From assembly GCF_000495835.1 (NCBI RefSeq), contig NZ_AWGC01000046.1:1-38563 (forward strand): DNA of 38,563 nt. The letters are read 5' to 3'. The DNA is from Asticcacaulis sp. AC402. Lineage in GTDB: Bacteria > Pseudomonadota > Alphaproteobacteria > Caulobacterales > Caulobacteraceae. Numbering within the stretch: the first letter of the stretch is position 1; each line of letters opens with the position of its first letter. The notes below the pieces were generated by a model. That model made no database searches, had not been told where the DNA came from, and saw only the letters and a list, made by a program, of their open reading frames with translations. A program made the translations under genes and the position numbers. Positions 23,782 through 31,444 of the stretch are shown here, piece by piece.

Positions 23782-23797
23782 AAGTTAGCGCTACCTT
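23782..23797. promoter_or_regulatory. Candidate LacI-family operator
   Basis: AAGTTAGCGCTACCTT is a 16-bp dyad with the TAGCGCTA centre, matching at 7 of 8 positions per half. The central CG and this spacing fit LacI-family operators. It ends 57 bp upstream of the lacI paralogue 1 start, so autoregulation is the simplest reading. No equally good copy was seen upstream of the second lacI or of the halogenase-like gene. Confidence 0.4.
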
Positions 23798-23964
23798 TAT
23801 TCAAGAGAGGCTTCCGACACCACAGACGCCCGGCAAGTTTACAGCTTTCAATCGCGTGTGTCAGGGCCGCAGTCTGGCCCGGAACCTGGCCCCCAGGTGC
23901 AGATCTAGATCCCGGGCTTTCGTCAGCTCAACAACAAGCGATGGCAAGTTTGATGACACCTTCA

Positions 23965-24082
23965 GAGCGGCAGGTGTTTTGACAGAGTCAAAACCCCCGC
24001 TCTAGGTTTTTGTTTTGTCGCGCAATTTATCCGAAAGCGGGAGCGCCCGTGCGGGTGCTGCACACTTTGTCGGATTGCGCTC
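23965..24082 (+). repeat. Family A repeat, copy 6
   Basis: A full-length copy with the stem-loop (GTTTTGACAGAGTCAAAAC loop), T-rich tract and internal GC hairpin. Its right end lies five bases beyond the stop codon of the halogenase-like gene. Flanks are not TA here (CA and CG). Relative to lacI paralogue 1 it is upstream and reversed. It occupies a third of the 362-base gap 23726-24087. Confidence 0.85.
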
Positions 24083-24087
24083 CGGAG

Positions 24088-25596
24088 TTACATTTTTGCC
24101 GGGCAGTATTTTTTTAGATAGTCGCCGTGGGTCGGCATGTGTTGCACAACATATTGAATAGATTTTTCAATCCCATCCAACTCCTCGCGCGTCTTGGCCT
24201 CGGCCAGGGTATCGGCCATCGCGTTGTGCCCTTTCATCACGATCCCCTGCCCCATCATGACGGCCGCCCAGCTTGTTTCGGTAAACAACTCGTCGTCTTC
24301 ACGAAAAATCTGACCGTTATGCTGAAAAAGTTCCATTTTTTCGGTCAGGCTTTGCGGCACGGTCATGTTTCGGCAATAGTTCCAAAAGGGGCTGTCGTCA
24401 CGGCTTGTCGCCTTGTAGTGCAGGATAAGAAAATCGCGGATACGTTCATATTCCTTGCCCGTTAGCCGGTTAAATGCGTCTTCCTGGGCCTGGGTGACAC
24501 CATCAAGCGATATCAAGGACACGAGCTTATTGATGCCCGTGTTGATCAGGTGGATCGACGTGGATTCCAGAGGTTCCATAAAGCCGGACGCCAAACCCAG
24601 GGCCACGACATTCTTGTTCCAGAATTTTTTCCGCCGCCCGGTGACAAAGCGCAGAAAGTTTGGCTGCGCCCCCGGCTTTCCGGCGATGTTGTTGACCAGA
24701 ATATCCAGAGCCTCATCGTCACCCATATACTCTGAACAGTAGACGTGCCCATTGCCATTGCGATGCTGCAGAGGGACCTGCCATTGCCACCCGGCAGTGT
24801 GAGCCGTAGCGCGGGTGTAGGGCAAGGGACCGCTGCCATCCGCGCGGTCGCAGGGCAAGGCCACGGCGCGATTGCACGGAAGAAAGTGCGACCAGTCGTC
24901 ATATCCGGTTTTTAAGGCCTGCTCGATCAAAACGCCGCGAAAACCCGAGCAATCAATGAAAAAGTCGCCCTTTAAGGTTTCACCATTGTTCAGGGTAAGC
25001 CCTTCGACAAAGCCTGACTGCGCATTGCGCGCGACATCTGTAACCTTACCCTCAAGGCGCACAGCGCCGCGCTTTTCGGCATAAGCCCGCAGATATCGCG
25101 CGTAGCGCCCGGCATCAATATGATAGGCGTAGTTTATGGGCGGCAAGTCTTCATGTTTATAATCATCCGTTCTGGCAAAACGGCCGAATTGGGCGGCCAT
25201 GGTTTCAATGTTGAAAACCTGAATGGGCCGCTTGTCGCCGGCCATCTTGTATTTGTGCCAGACATGGTGAAAAGACACGCCGTCGACCTGATAGCCATAG
25301 TTGCCAAAAGGATGAATGTAGCTATCGCCCAACTTACCCCAGTTTACGAACTGAATGCCGAGCTTGAAGCTGCCTTGAACCGCCGCGAGCATTTCACGCT
25401 CGTCAATGTTCAGGAGACGATTGAAATCCAGAAAGGGCGGTATCGTCGCCTCGCCAACACCCACAGTCCCAATCTCTTCGGACTCAATAAGAACGATATT
25501 GACCGGACGGCCAGACCGCAAGCGTGAGAGCGCCGCCGCCGCCATCCAGCCGGCCGTGCCCCCGCCGACGATTACGATTGTTTCAATGGCTGCCAT
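24088..25596 (-). CDS. Tryptophan-halogenase-like flavoprotein
   Basis: A 502-residue protein of the flavin-dependent tryptophan halogenase family. The FAD-binding GGGTAGWMAAAAL is at residues 11-23. Lysine K78 (SFKLGIQF) aligns with the catalytic Lys79 of PrnA. The halogenase motif WxWxIP appears as WQWQVPLQHR, and PLESTSIHL holds the conserved glutamate and FAD/halide contacts. Family members near TonB receptors in Caulobacter and Xanthomonas relatives are common, but their true substrates are mostly unknown and need not be tryptophan. The start at 25596 (MAAIET) has GGGATC upstream. It is divergent from the TonB receptor across a 950-bp gap and precedes lacI paralogue 1. Confidence 0.9.
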   Translation of the reverse strand: MAAIETIVIVGGGTAGWMAAAALSRLRSGRPVNIVLIESEEIGTVGVGEATIPPFLDFNRLLNIDEREMLAAVQGSFKLGIQFVNWGKLGDSYIHPFGNYGYQVDGVSFHHVWHKYKMAGDKRPIQVFNIETMAAQFGRFARTDDYKHEDLPPINYAYHIDAGRYARYLRAYAEKRGAVRLEGKVTDVARNAQSGFVEGLTLNNGETLKGDFFIDCSGFRGVLIEQALKTGYDDWSHFLPCNRAVALPCDRADGSGPLPYTRATAHTAGWQWQVPLQHRNGNGHVYCSEYMGDDEALDILVNNIAGKPGAQPNFLRFVTGRRKKFWNKNVVALGLASGFMEPLESTSIHLINTGINKLVSLISLDGVTQAQEDAFNRLTGKEYERIRDFLILHYKATSRDDSPFWNYCRNMTVPQSLTEKMELFQHNGQIFREDDELFTETSWAAVMMGQGIVMKGHNAMADTLAEAKTREELDGIEKSIQYVVQHMPTHGDYLKKYCPAKM

Positions 25597-25629
25597 AGTT
25601 GATCCCAAATGTCCTGTGTTGCAAGTGCC

Positions 25630-25665
25630 TGACCCTTTGCACGTGTTTGACCCTCTGCACGTGTT
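25630..25665. promoter_or_regulatory. 18-bp direct repeat with CACGTG core
   Basis: Two adjacent copies of TGACCCTNTGCACGTGTT, differing at one base, lie 34 to 69 bp upstream of the halogenase-like start. Each holds the hexamer palindrome CACGTG. Position fits a tandem regulator site or slippage-prone leader. No binding protein can be named. Confidence 0.4.
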
Positions 25666-25731
25666 TCATGTTCTTGTCCGCCGCAAAAGTCCCGACCCGA
25701 CGACCTTAACCCGGGGCCGGATCGGGGCATA

Positions 25732-25847
25732 GAGCGTGCTTCGATTCGGCAGAATCGGATCGGCGCTCTAAGTTTTTGTTTTATCGCGCAATTCTTCCGA
25801 AAACGGGGGCGCCCGTGCCGTGGCGGCCACTTTATCGGATTGTGCTT
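25732..25847 (+). repeat. Family A repeat, copy 7
   Basis: TA flanks both ends (25730-25731 and 25848-25849). The stem-loop is diverged (GAGCGTGCTTCGATTCGGC, then an ATCGGCGCTC arm), but the T-rich tract and internal hairpin are clear. It sits in the divergent gap between the halogenase-like and TonB genes. Confidence 0.8.
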
Positions 25848-26041
25848 TAGGGTTCCTTAGCAGATTCGACAGCGCCAATGTCTTTGTGGTCAGGCTCCAA
25901 AACAAAGCGTGTTTCAAGCTGAACGGATGACACTATCGCCATAAGTTCTTATTTTAAATGTGTTTTTTCTCTCACACCTGCCCTGATAAACGCCGACTCG
26001 TCTGTCCGCCAGGGTGCCGGACTGTGACATAAAGACACAGA

Positions 26042-26236
26042 TGGGACAAAACAAGACGGCTTTTGCGACATCGATGCCATTTTTCTTGACAACTTGTCTC
26101 ACGTTTGCGACCAAGACATGGTCAGTGAAGCCGTGTTCTTTTTGGACAGTCAAGAAAAAAGACGCAAAAGATTGGATATATTATTCAATTATAACAATTA
26201 GTTGAATGATTTTCGAAAATGTCTTTCGTTTGTCCA
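26042..26236. promoter_or_regulatory. Dyad-rich, AT-rich region upstream of the TonB receptor
   Basis: Nested inverted repeats are seen: CTTTTGCG (26060-26067) with CGCAAAAG (26163-26170), and TTTTTCTTGAC (26080-26090) with GTCAAGAAAAA (26149-26159). ATTTTCGAAAAT is a 12-bp palindrome near 26208. A weaker outer pair is GGGACAAAACAAGAC with GTCTTTCGTTTGTCC. The stretch is notably AT-rich against its surroundings. It may be a promoter/operator region or an RNA leader. No convincing gene lies in 25849-26546. Confidence 0.4.
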
Positions 26237-26507
26237 ATCTGACAAGCCACTCTTTGGGCGGTGATGAAAGTCACCAAACAGGAATCGAGACACCGAACGA
26301 ACTGGCAGCGAAATTAACAAAGGAACGAAACGACACTTCATCGAGATTGCTCATTACAGCGCTGCCTGTACTCAACTTTCTGATGTCCGGCACGATTGAA
26401 GCAAAGAGTAATACAAAAGCAAAAAGTAAGAGCCCGCCGCCAACGGTTTCGTGCGCTCTTCGCCAAGCATCTCGTTAAAGCAAGAGAATTCCCTGAAGTA
26501 AAAATAG

Positions 26508-26529
26508 GCTAACTCTCAACAAGGTTAGC
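26508..26529 (+). promoter_or_regulatory. Leader hairpin just before the TonB receptor ribosome site
   Basis: GCTAAC (26508-26513) and GTTAGC (26524-26529) pair around a 10-base loop. The ribosome site AGGAAGGA follows at 26532-26539, and the receptor ATG is at 26547. A two-codon ATG-AAA-TGA frame (26542-26550) overlaps the receptor start. Together these could tune translation. Confidence 0.3.
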
Positions 26530-26546
26530 GCAGGAAGGAAGATGAA

Positions 26547-29500
26547 ATGAAAAATATCACGGACAATGCTCATGCGCCCGTGGCGCATCGCCTACACATC
26601 TTAACGACAGCTTCTGTCATCGCGATGGTGGCTTTCTCATCGCAGGCCTGGGCCCAGGATGCGGCCGTCGAGGCGGCGGCGCCGGCAGCGGAGCCTGCTG
26701 AAGAGGTCGTCATCGTTAAGGGCTTCCGCAAGGCCTTGCAGAGCGCGCAAACGATCAAGCGCAACATGGATACCTTCGTCGATGTCATCACGGCCGAAGA
26801 CATCGGCGCACTGCCCGACCGTTCTGTGGCGGAATCTTTGCAACGTGTCCCTGGCGTTAATATTTCGCGCTTTGAAAAGCGTGAAGATCCGGATCGCTTC
26901 TCTGTGGAAGGCACCGGCGTAATCATTCGCGGCCTGCCCTATGTGCGGTCAGAGCTGAATGGTCGCGATATCTTTTCGGCCAATGGCGGTCGTGAACTTT
27001 CGTTTAACGACGTGTCCTCGGAATTGCTGGGGCGCGTTGAGGTGTTCAAGAACAACACCGCGGATATGATCGATGGTGGCATCTCCGGCACGGTCAATCT
27101 GGTAACGCGCAAGCCTCTCGATAAAAAGGGCTTCCGTTTCGCCGGCACCGTCGAGGCCAACTATGGTGACATGGCCAAGCAGTGGGCGCCGGGCTACTCC
27201 TTCCTCTTGTCCAACACCTACGACACCGACCACGGCAGGTTTGGCCTTCAGATGGCCTACGCCACCTCGGAACTTGTAACCAAGACCGATGCCTCCCAGA
27301 TAACCGACCCCTGCTACCGCGATGCCTCACTGACAGCCGGCTGTATCCGGGTACGTCCGGTGGGTTCGGGTGGCTTCTCGGGTTCAACATCTTTCAACGC
27401 CTCGAATTTCCCCCCGGCCAACTCTGTTTTTGTCCCCAAGGGCGCCGGGGTTCGCACGACAGACCTGACGCGTAATCGCGACGCCATTTCCCTGGTTGGC
27501 CAGTGGGAAAGCAATGACAAGACCGTGTTGGCCACGCTCGAATACCTTAAAGCCGAGACCGAACAGACGCTGGAAGAGTACTCAATTCTGGCTCTGGTCA
27601 ACGACGATGCCCTTTTCCCGATTTTGGCTCCGGGCACCACGGCGACCTATGAAGGCAATAAGTTTGTCAAAGGCCGCCTGACCCAGGCGGGGTTTGGTAT
27701 CCCGACGGAAATGCTGCGTTTCCAACAGGAGGTTGCCGCCGACACCGAAGATTTGTCGCTGGCCATCAAATATAACCCGACAGACAAGATTGCCATTAAC
27801 TTCGAAGCCCAGCACATCAAGTCAAAGCGTGGCGATACCGGCTTCATTTCGGCAATGCAGACCTACACCGATATTGATATCGACAATACCGGCGACACGC
27901 CCCTGGTTCAGTTCCTGCAACCCAATACAGGCAATTCGCCATCCAGCTACTTTAATGACCCGTCCAAAACCCTGTTCTGGTTCCTGCTCGACAGCCAAAC
28001 CAAAAACGAAGGCGAGCTCAAAAGTGTCAGGACGGATGCCAAGTATGCCTTCGATGACGACGGATTCTTTAAAAACGTTCGTTTCGGCGCGCGCTGGAGC
28101 AATCGTGAGCGTATAACGCGTAACTCCAATTTCTCGAACTGGGGTAATCTGGGTGCGCCCTGGACCGGACGGGGCGGAAACTGGAACTGCGGCGATTACC
28201 AGGCCTTTGGCTGCGGTGGCGCCTACGTGAAAGATTTCCCGAATTCAGCCAATGTGCGCAACCCCTTTGGCGATAATTTCCAACGCAACAATGCGCCCAT
28301 TCCCCTGGGTGATGGCTCGGCCTTCTTCTTTGGCGGTGATGACTCCGTGCAGGAATATCTGAGCGGTCTGACTCAACAGCAGGCCGCTGCGATCACGGCA
28401 TTTACCCTGACGCCGAATGCCTGGTACCCAATCTCAGCCCGCGGCAACAATCTGCCCGGCGGTGTATGGAATGCGGGTGAAATTTCTGACGTCGGAGAAA
28501 TCACCGGCTCCTTCTATGTACGTTCCGATTTTGAGCGCGATCTGTCAGATACGCTCAAACTTAGTGGCAATGTCGGCGTTCGTTACGTAAGTACGAAGGT
28601 CAAAAGTGGCGGGGAGATTGGCTTCCCGACCGGCGAGTTCTTCGACGCCGTGTCCTCCGGCGGCAACGGTGATGGTGTTGTCAGCGTAGCCGAACTGCAA
28701 AACGCATGCGCCAATGTCCAGCCGGGACAGGTTGCCCCAGGGTATTGCGGTCTCTCGACAGCGCGACTGGCGCAATTTGCCAGCGTCTTCACTGGGGAAA
28801 TTCTGGACGACAGCGCGGATATCGAGTTCGAGCACATCTTGCCAAGCTTCAACGCCAAGCTCGATTTCGGCAATGGCATGCTGGTGCGCGTCGCGGCTTC
28901 GAAAAGCATTTCCCGCCCCGATCTGTCTGCCTTTGCTACCGGCGGCAGTATCTATGACAACACCGGAGCGCTGCGGGCGGGCGGGACCCTGGAAACGGGC
29001 CCCATGTTCGCCATCAATACAGGTAATCGCCTGTTACGCCCGATTGAGTCCTGGAACTACGATCTTTCCTATGAATGGTACTTCGCACGGGTAGGGTCGG
29101 TATCGGTCTCCGCGTTTATGAAGGACATCGAAGGCATTGTTAATGGTGGCGCCAATGTGCGCAACTTCAGTTCGCCACAAGGTATCTCGACCGACGTGCT
29201 GGTAAATGGTGCTATCAACAGTGATGGCGGTACGCTCACCGGCTACGAGGTTTCGTATATCCAGACCTATGACTTCTTGCCAGGTTTCCTCAGTGGATTG
29301 GGATCGCAGTTTTCTTACACCTACGTCGATGCCGGTGATTTCAACAACTCGAAACTGGGCGCGGAGCAGAGCCCCTTCGCCGGTGGCCTGCCTCTGGCCG
29401 GGGTGTCGGAGCACACGCTGAATGCGGTTGGATTCTATGAAAAAGGTCCGCTCGCCGTGCGCCTGGCGTACAACTGGCGCTCGGAATTCCTGCAAACCCC

Positions 29501-29732
29501 ACGAGACGTGATTTTCCCGTTCTCACCCATTTACGTCGAGAGCACGGGGCAGTTGGACGGGTCGCTCTTCTACAGCTACTCGCCCCGGATCAAGTTCGGC
29601 GTTCAGGGGGTGAACCTTTTGGATGAAGTGACCCAAACGAGCCAGGTCATTGACTTTGTGGGCACCCGGGTAACGCGGTCGGCCTTCCGCAATGACCGTC
29701 GCTTTACAATGATGGTCCGTTTCGACTTCTGA
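26547..29732 (+). CDS. TonB-dependent outer-membrane receptor, Caulobacter type
   Basis: A 1061-residue receptor. The signal peptide ends near SSQAWAQ (about residue 37). A TonB box-like EEVVIVKGFR and the plug domain follow (ALPDRSVAESLQRVPGVNISR, VIIRGLPYVRSELNGRD, ELLGRVEVFKNNTADMIDGGISGTVNLVTRKPL). The large beta-barrel ends in the usual aromatic terminal strand RFTMMVRFDF. Length fits the large Caulobacterales type linked to uptake of glycans and other complex molecules rather than small siderophores. Start support: AGGAAGGA, 7 bases upstream. It is divergent from the halogenase-like gene and is followed by lacI paralogue 2. The ligand is unknown. Regulation by the LacI proteins is inferred from context. 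Confidence 0.93.
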   Translation: MKNITDNAHAPVAHRLHILTTASVIAMVAFSSQAWAQDAAVEAAAPAAEPAEEVVIVKGFRKALQSAQTIKRNMDTFVDVITAEDIGALPDRSVAESLQRVPGVNISRFEKREDPDRFSVEGTGVIIRGLPYVRSELNGRDIFSANGGRELSFNDVSSELLGRVEVFKNNTADMIDGGISGTVNLVTRKPLDKKGFRFAGTVEANYGDMAKQWAPGYSFLLSNTYDTDHGRFGLQMAYATSELVTKTDASQITDPCYRDASLTAGCIRVRPVGSGGFSGSTSFNASNFPPANSVFVPKGAGVRTTDLTRNRDAISLVGQWESNDKTVLATLEYLKAETEQTLEEYSILALVNDDALFPILAPGTTATYEGNKFVKGRLTQAGFGIPTEMLRFQQEVAADTEDLSLAIKYNPTDKIAINFEAQHIKSKRGDTGFISAMQTYTDIDIDNTGDTPLVQFLQPNTGNSPSSYFNDPSKTLFWFLLDSQTKNEGELKSVRTDAKYAFDDDGFFKNVRFGARWSNRERITRNSNFSNWGNLGAPWTGRGGNWNCGDYQAFGCGGAYVKDFPNSANVRNPFGDNFQRNNAPIPLGDGSAFFFGGDDSVQEYLSGLTQQQAAAITAFTLTPNAWYPISARGNNLPGGVWNAGEISDVGEITGSFYVRSDFERDLSDTLKLSGNVGVRYVSTKVKSGGEIGFPTGEFFDAVSSGGNGDGVVSVAELQNACANVQPGQVAPGYCGLSTARLAQFASVFTGEILDDSADIEFEHILPSFNAKLDFGNGMLVRVAASKSISRPDLSAFATGGSIYDNTGALRAGGTLETGPMFAINTGNRLLRPIESWNYDLSYEWYFARVGSVSVSAFMKDIEGIVNGGANVRNFSSPQGISTDVLVNGAINSDGGTLTGYEVSYIQTYDFLPGFLSGLGSQFSYTYVDAGDFNNSKLGAEQSPFAGGLPLAGVSEHTLNAVGFYEKGPLAVRLAYNWRSEFLQTPRDVIFPFSPIYVESTGQLDGSLFYSYSPRIKFGVQGVNLLDEVTQTSQVIDFVGTRVTRSAFRNDRRFTMMVRFDF

Positions 29733-29743
29733 CCTGAGTCCTA

Positions 29744-29782
29744 AGACGACCTGCGATGCGATTGACACATCGCAGGTCGTCT
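29744..29782 (+). terminator. Strong hairpin after the TonB receptor gene
   Basis: A perfect 15-bp stem, AGACGACCTGCGATG and its complement, closes a 9-base loop, starting 12 bases after the receptor stop. No T-tract follows, so it may act as a terminator, a transcript-end stabiliser, or both. Confidence 0.7.
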
Positions 29783-29841
29783 AACCCTCCGCACAACGCC
29801 GCCAGCAAACGAATACCTAAATGGGGAGGCGTTCGGCGTTC

Positions 29842-29958
29842 CAGCGCAATCCGATAAAGTCTGACGCACCCGCACGGGCGCTCCCGCTTTCGGATAAATT
29901 GCGCGACAAAACAAAACTCCAGAGCGAGATGTTGATTCTTCCTAACGTCATCCCGCTC
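29842..29958 (-). repeat. Family A repeat, copy 8 (reverse orientation)
   Basis: It begins AGCGCAATCCGATAAAG and carries the internal hairpin GGGCGCTCCC, the A-rich tract, then a stem-loop with a third loop type (GTTGATTCTTCCTAACGTC). TA flanks are not preserved. It lies upstream of lacI paralogue 2, in the same relative orientation as copy 6 to paralogue 1. The gap 29733-30096 holds this copy, the hairpin and the lacI promoter. Confidence 0.8.
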
Positions 29959-30096
29959 CAGACTTGAAACTCTACAAAAAACGAAAACGGCTTGAGTGAG
30001 ACTGTTCGTGAAACTTGAAGGAATGACGGTCTCAGCCAATTGCTTAACATTGACCGTGGTTTTCCGCGTAGTCATCATCCCGGGTTCTGGCTGACT

Positions 30097-31146
30097 ATGG
30101 CGACAATATACGACGTGGCTGAACTGGCAGGGGTCTCGGCCAAAACTGTGTCACGCGTGGTCAATGAGGACAAGGCCGTCAAGGCCAGCACGCGCGGTAT
30201 TGTTCTGGACGCCATGGGTCGGCTGGGATTTCGACCCAACGCGCAAGCTCGCCAGTTGCGGCTGGGCCCAGGTAGTTCGTCCATTGGTATTTTGCTGGAG
30301 GACCCGGCAGGCGGTTACCAGGGTCGGTTTCACCACGCTCTTTTGATGGCCTGCATGGAGGCCGGTAAGTTCCTGACGGTGGAACTGTATCTTCCTGGTC
30401 AGAGCCTGAACGAAGTCGAACGTTTCCTCGCCAATTCCGAAGTCAAGAGCCTGGTCCTGCTGCCGCCACTCTGCGACTACGGGCCCCTCAAGACCTTTCT
30501 GAAGGCCCAGGGCATACGCTGCGTTCTGATCTCACCCATGACCCCGGACAGTCACTATCCATCGATTGCCATCGACGACCGTGTGGCGGCGCGTAATGTC
30601 ACCGACTATCTGCTGTCCCTGGGTCATACGCGGATTGCCCATATCACCGGCCACCCGGACCACGCGGCAACGCTGCTGCGGCGCCAGGGGTACCAGGAAG
30701 CGTTCGACGCTATTGGCCTGCCGCGCCCGCCAAAGGCCTATGTCGCCGAGGGCATGTTCAACTTCCGTTCAGGCATAGCTGCCGCGGAAACCTTGCTGAA
30801 CCTGCCCGAGCGGCCGACAGCCATTTTTGCTTCCAACGACGAAATGGCTGCCGCAGCCTGTGCCGTGGGCCACAAGATGGGCCTGAACATTCCGCAGGAC
30901 CTGGCGGTTGTTGGCTTCGACGACGCCCCGATATCGTCGGCGGTATGGCCGGCCCTGACGACCGTGCGCCAGCCCTATCTCGAGATGGCCCGGCGCGCGT
31001 TGCAACTGTTCGGAGACGCCAACGAAGCCGTGCGTTTCAACGAAGTGCAAATGCGCCACGTCCTGCAGCATGAAATCATCGAACGCGAAACAACCCTACA
31101 GATCGAAACGCCTTTGGCCGCGCCGCGTGAAGCGGTACGGAGGTAA
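30097..31146 (+). CDS. LacI-family transcriptional regulator, paralogue 2
   Basis: A 349-residue regulator closely similar to the protein at 22673-23725. The HTH (YDVAELAGVSAKTVSRVVN) is practically the same and the ligand domain is nearly identical. The region between (residues about 34-62, including hinge ARQLRLGPGSSSIG) differs at about a third of positions. In a sampled 61-base stretch of the ligand domain 8 bases differ, all silent, so the duplication is not recent and selection keeps the protein. It follows the TonB receptor on the same strand. The start at 30097 (MATIYDVA) fits the family; an upstream frame to 30040 is less likely. Effector unknown. Confidence 0.92.
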   Translation: MATIYDVAELAGVSAKTVSRVVNEDKAVKASTRGIVLDAMGRLGFRPNAQARQLRLGPGSSSIGILLEDPAGGYQGRFHHALLMACMEAGKFLTVELYLPGQSLNEVERFLANSEVKSLVLLPPLCDYGPLKTFLKAQGIRCVLISPMTPDSHYPSIAIDDRVAARNVTDYLLSLGHTRIAHITGHPDHAATLLRRQGYQEAFDAIGLPRPPKAYVAEGMFNFRSGIAAAETLLNLPERPTAIFASNDEMAAAACAVGHKMGLNIPQDLAVVGFDDAPISSAVWPALTTVRQPYLEMARRALQLFGDANEAVRFNEVQMRHVLQHEIIERETTLQIETPLAAPREAVRR

Positions 31147-31232
31147 CTCCGTCGCTGATTATGTCAAACCGAGACTCTTCCGACACTGCGCTGACGGGCG
31201 AAAACCTGATTTTCAAAGGACATCTATCCCAA

Positions 31233-31348
31233 GAGCGGAATGGCTTTGGGTAGAGACGCTATCCCGCTCTGCGTTTTGGTTTTGTCGCGCAATTTATCCG
31301 AAAACGGGAGCACCCATGCGGTGGCGTCCACCTTGTCGGATTGCGCTA
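31233..31348 (+). repeat. Family A repeat, copy 9
   Basis: The stem-loop uses the GGCTTTGGGTAGAGACGC loop type shared with copy 5, followed by GCGTTTTGGTTTTGTCGCGC. The right end is followed by TA at 31349-31350. It lies 87 bases after lacI paralogue 2 in terminator-like orientation. The rest of 31147-31444 shows no gene. Confidence 0.82.
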
Positions 31349-31444
31349 TAGTGTCGATGCATACAAGGCATTCAAAACGGCGGTGTCCTGGGTTCCAATC
31401 CGCTGCTCAGGTCTTGTCAAAGGGTTCGGACTAAAGGCACTTTG

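Noticed and set aside
26206-26478. 90-residue frame upstream of the TonB receptor
   Set aside because: The composition is not protein-like for this genome. No ribosome site is seen, and it starts within the dyad-rich AT-rich block.
31380-31420. tRNA T-loop-like GGGTTCCAATCC
   Set aside because: The flanking bases do not form a T stem or acceptor stem, and no D or anticodon arm is present.
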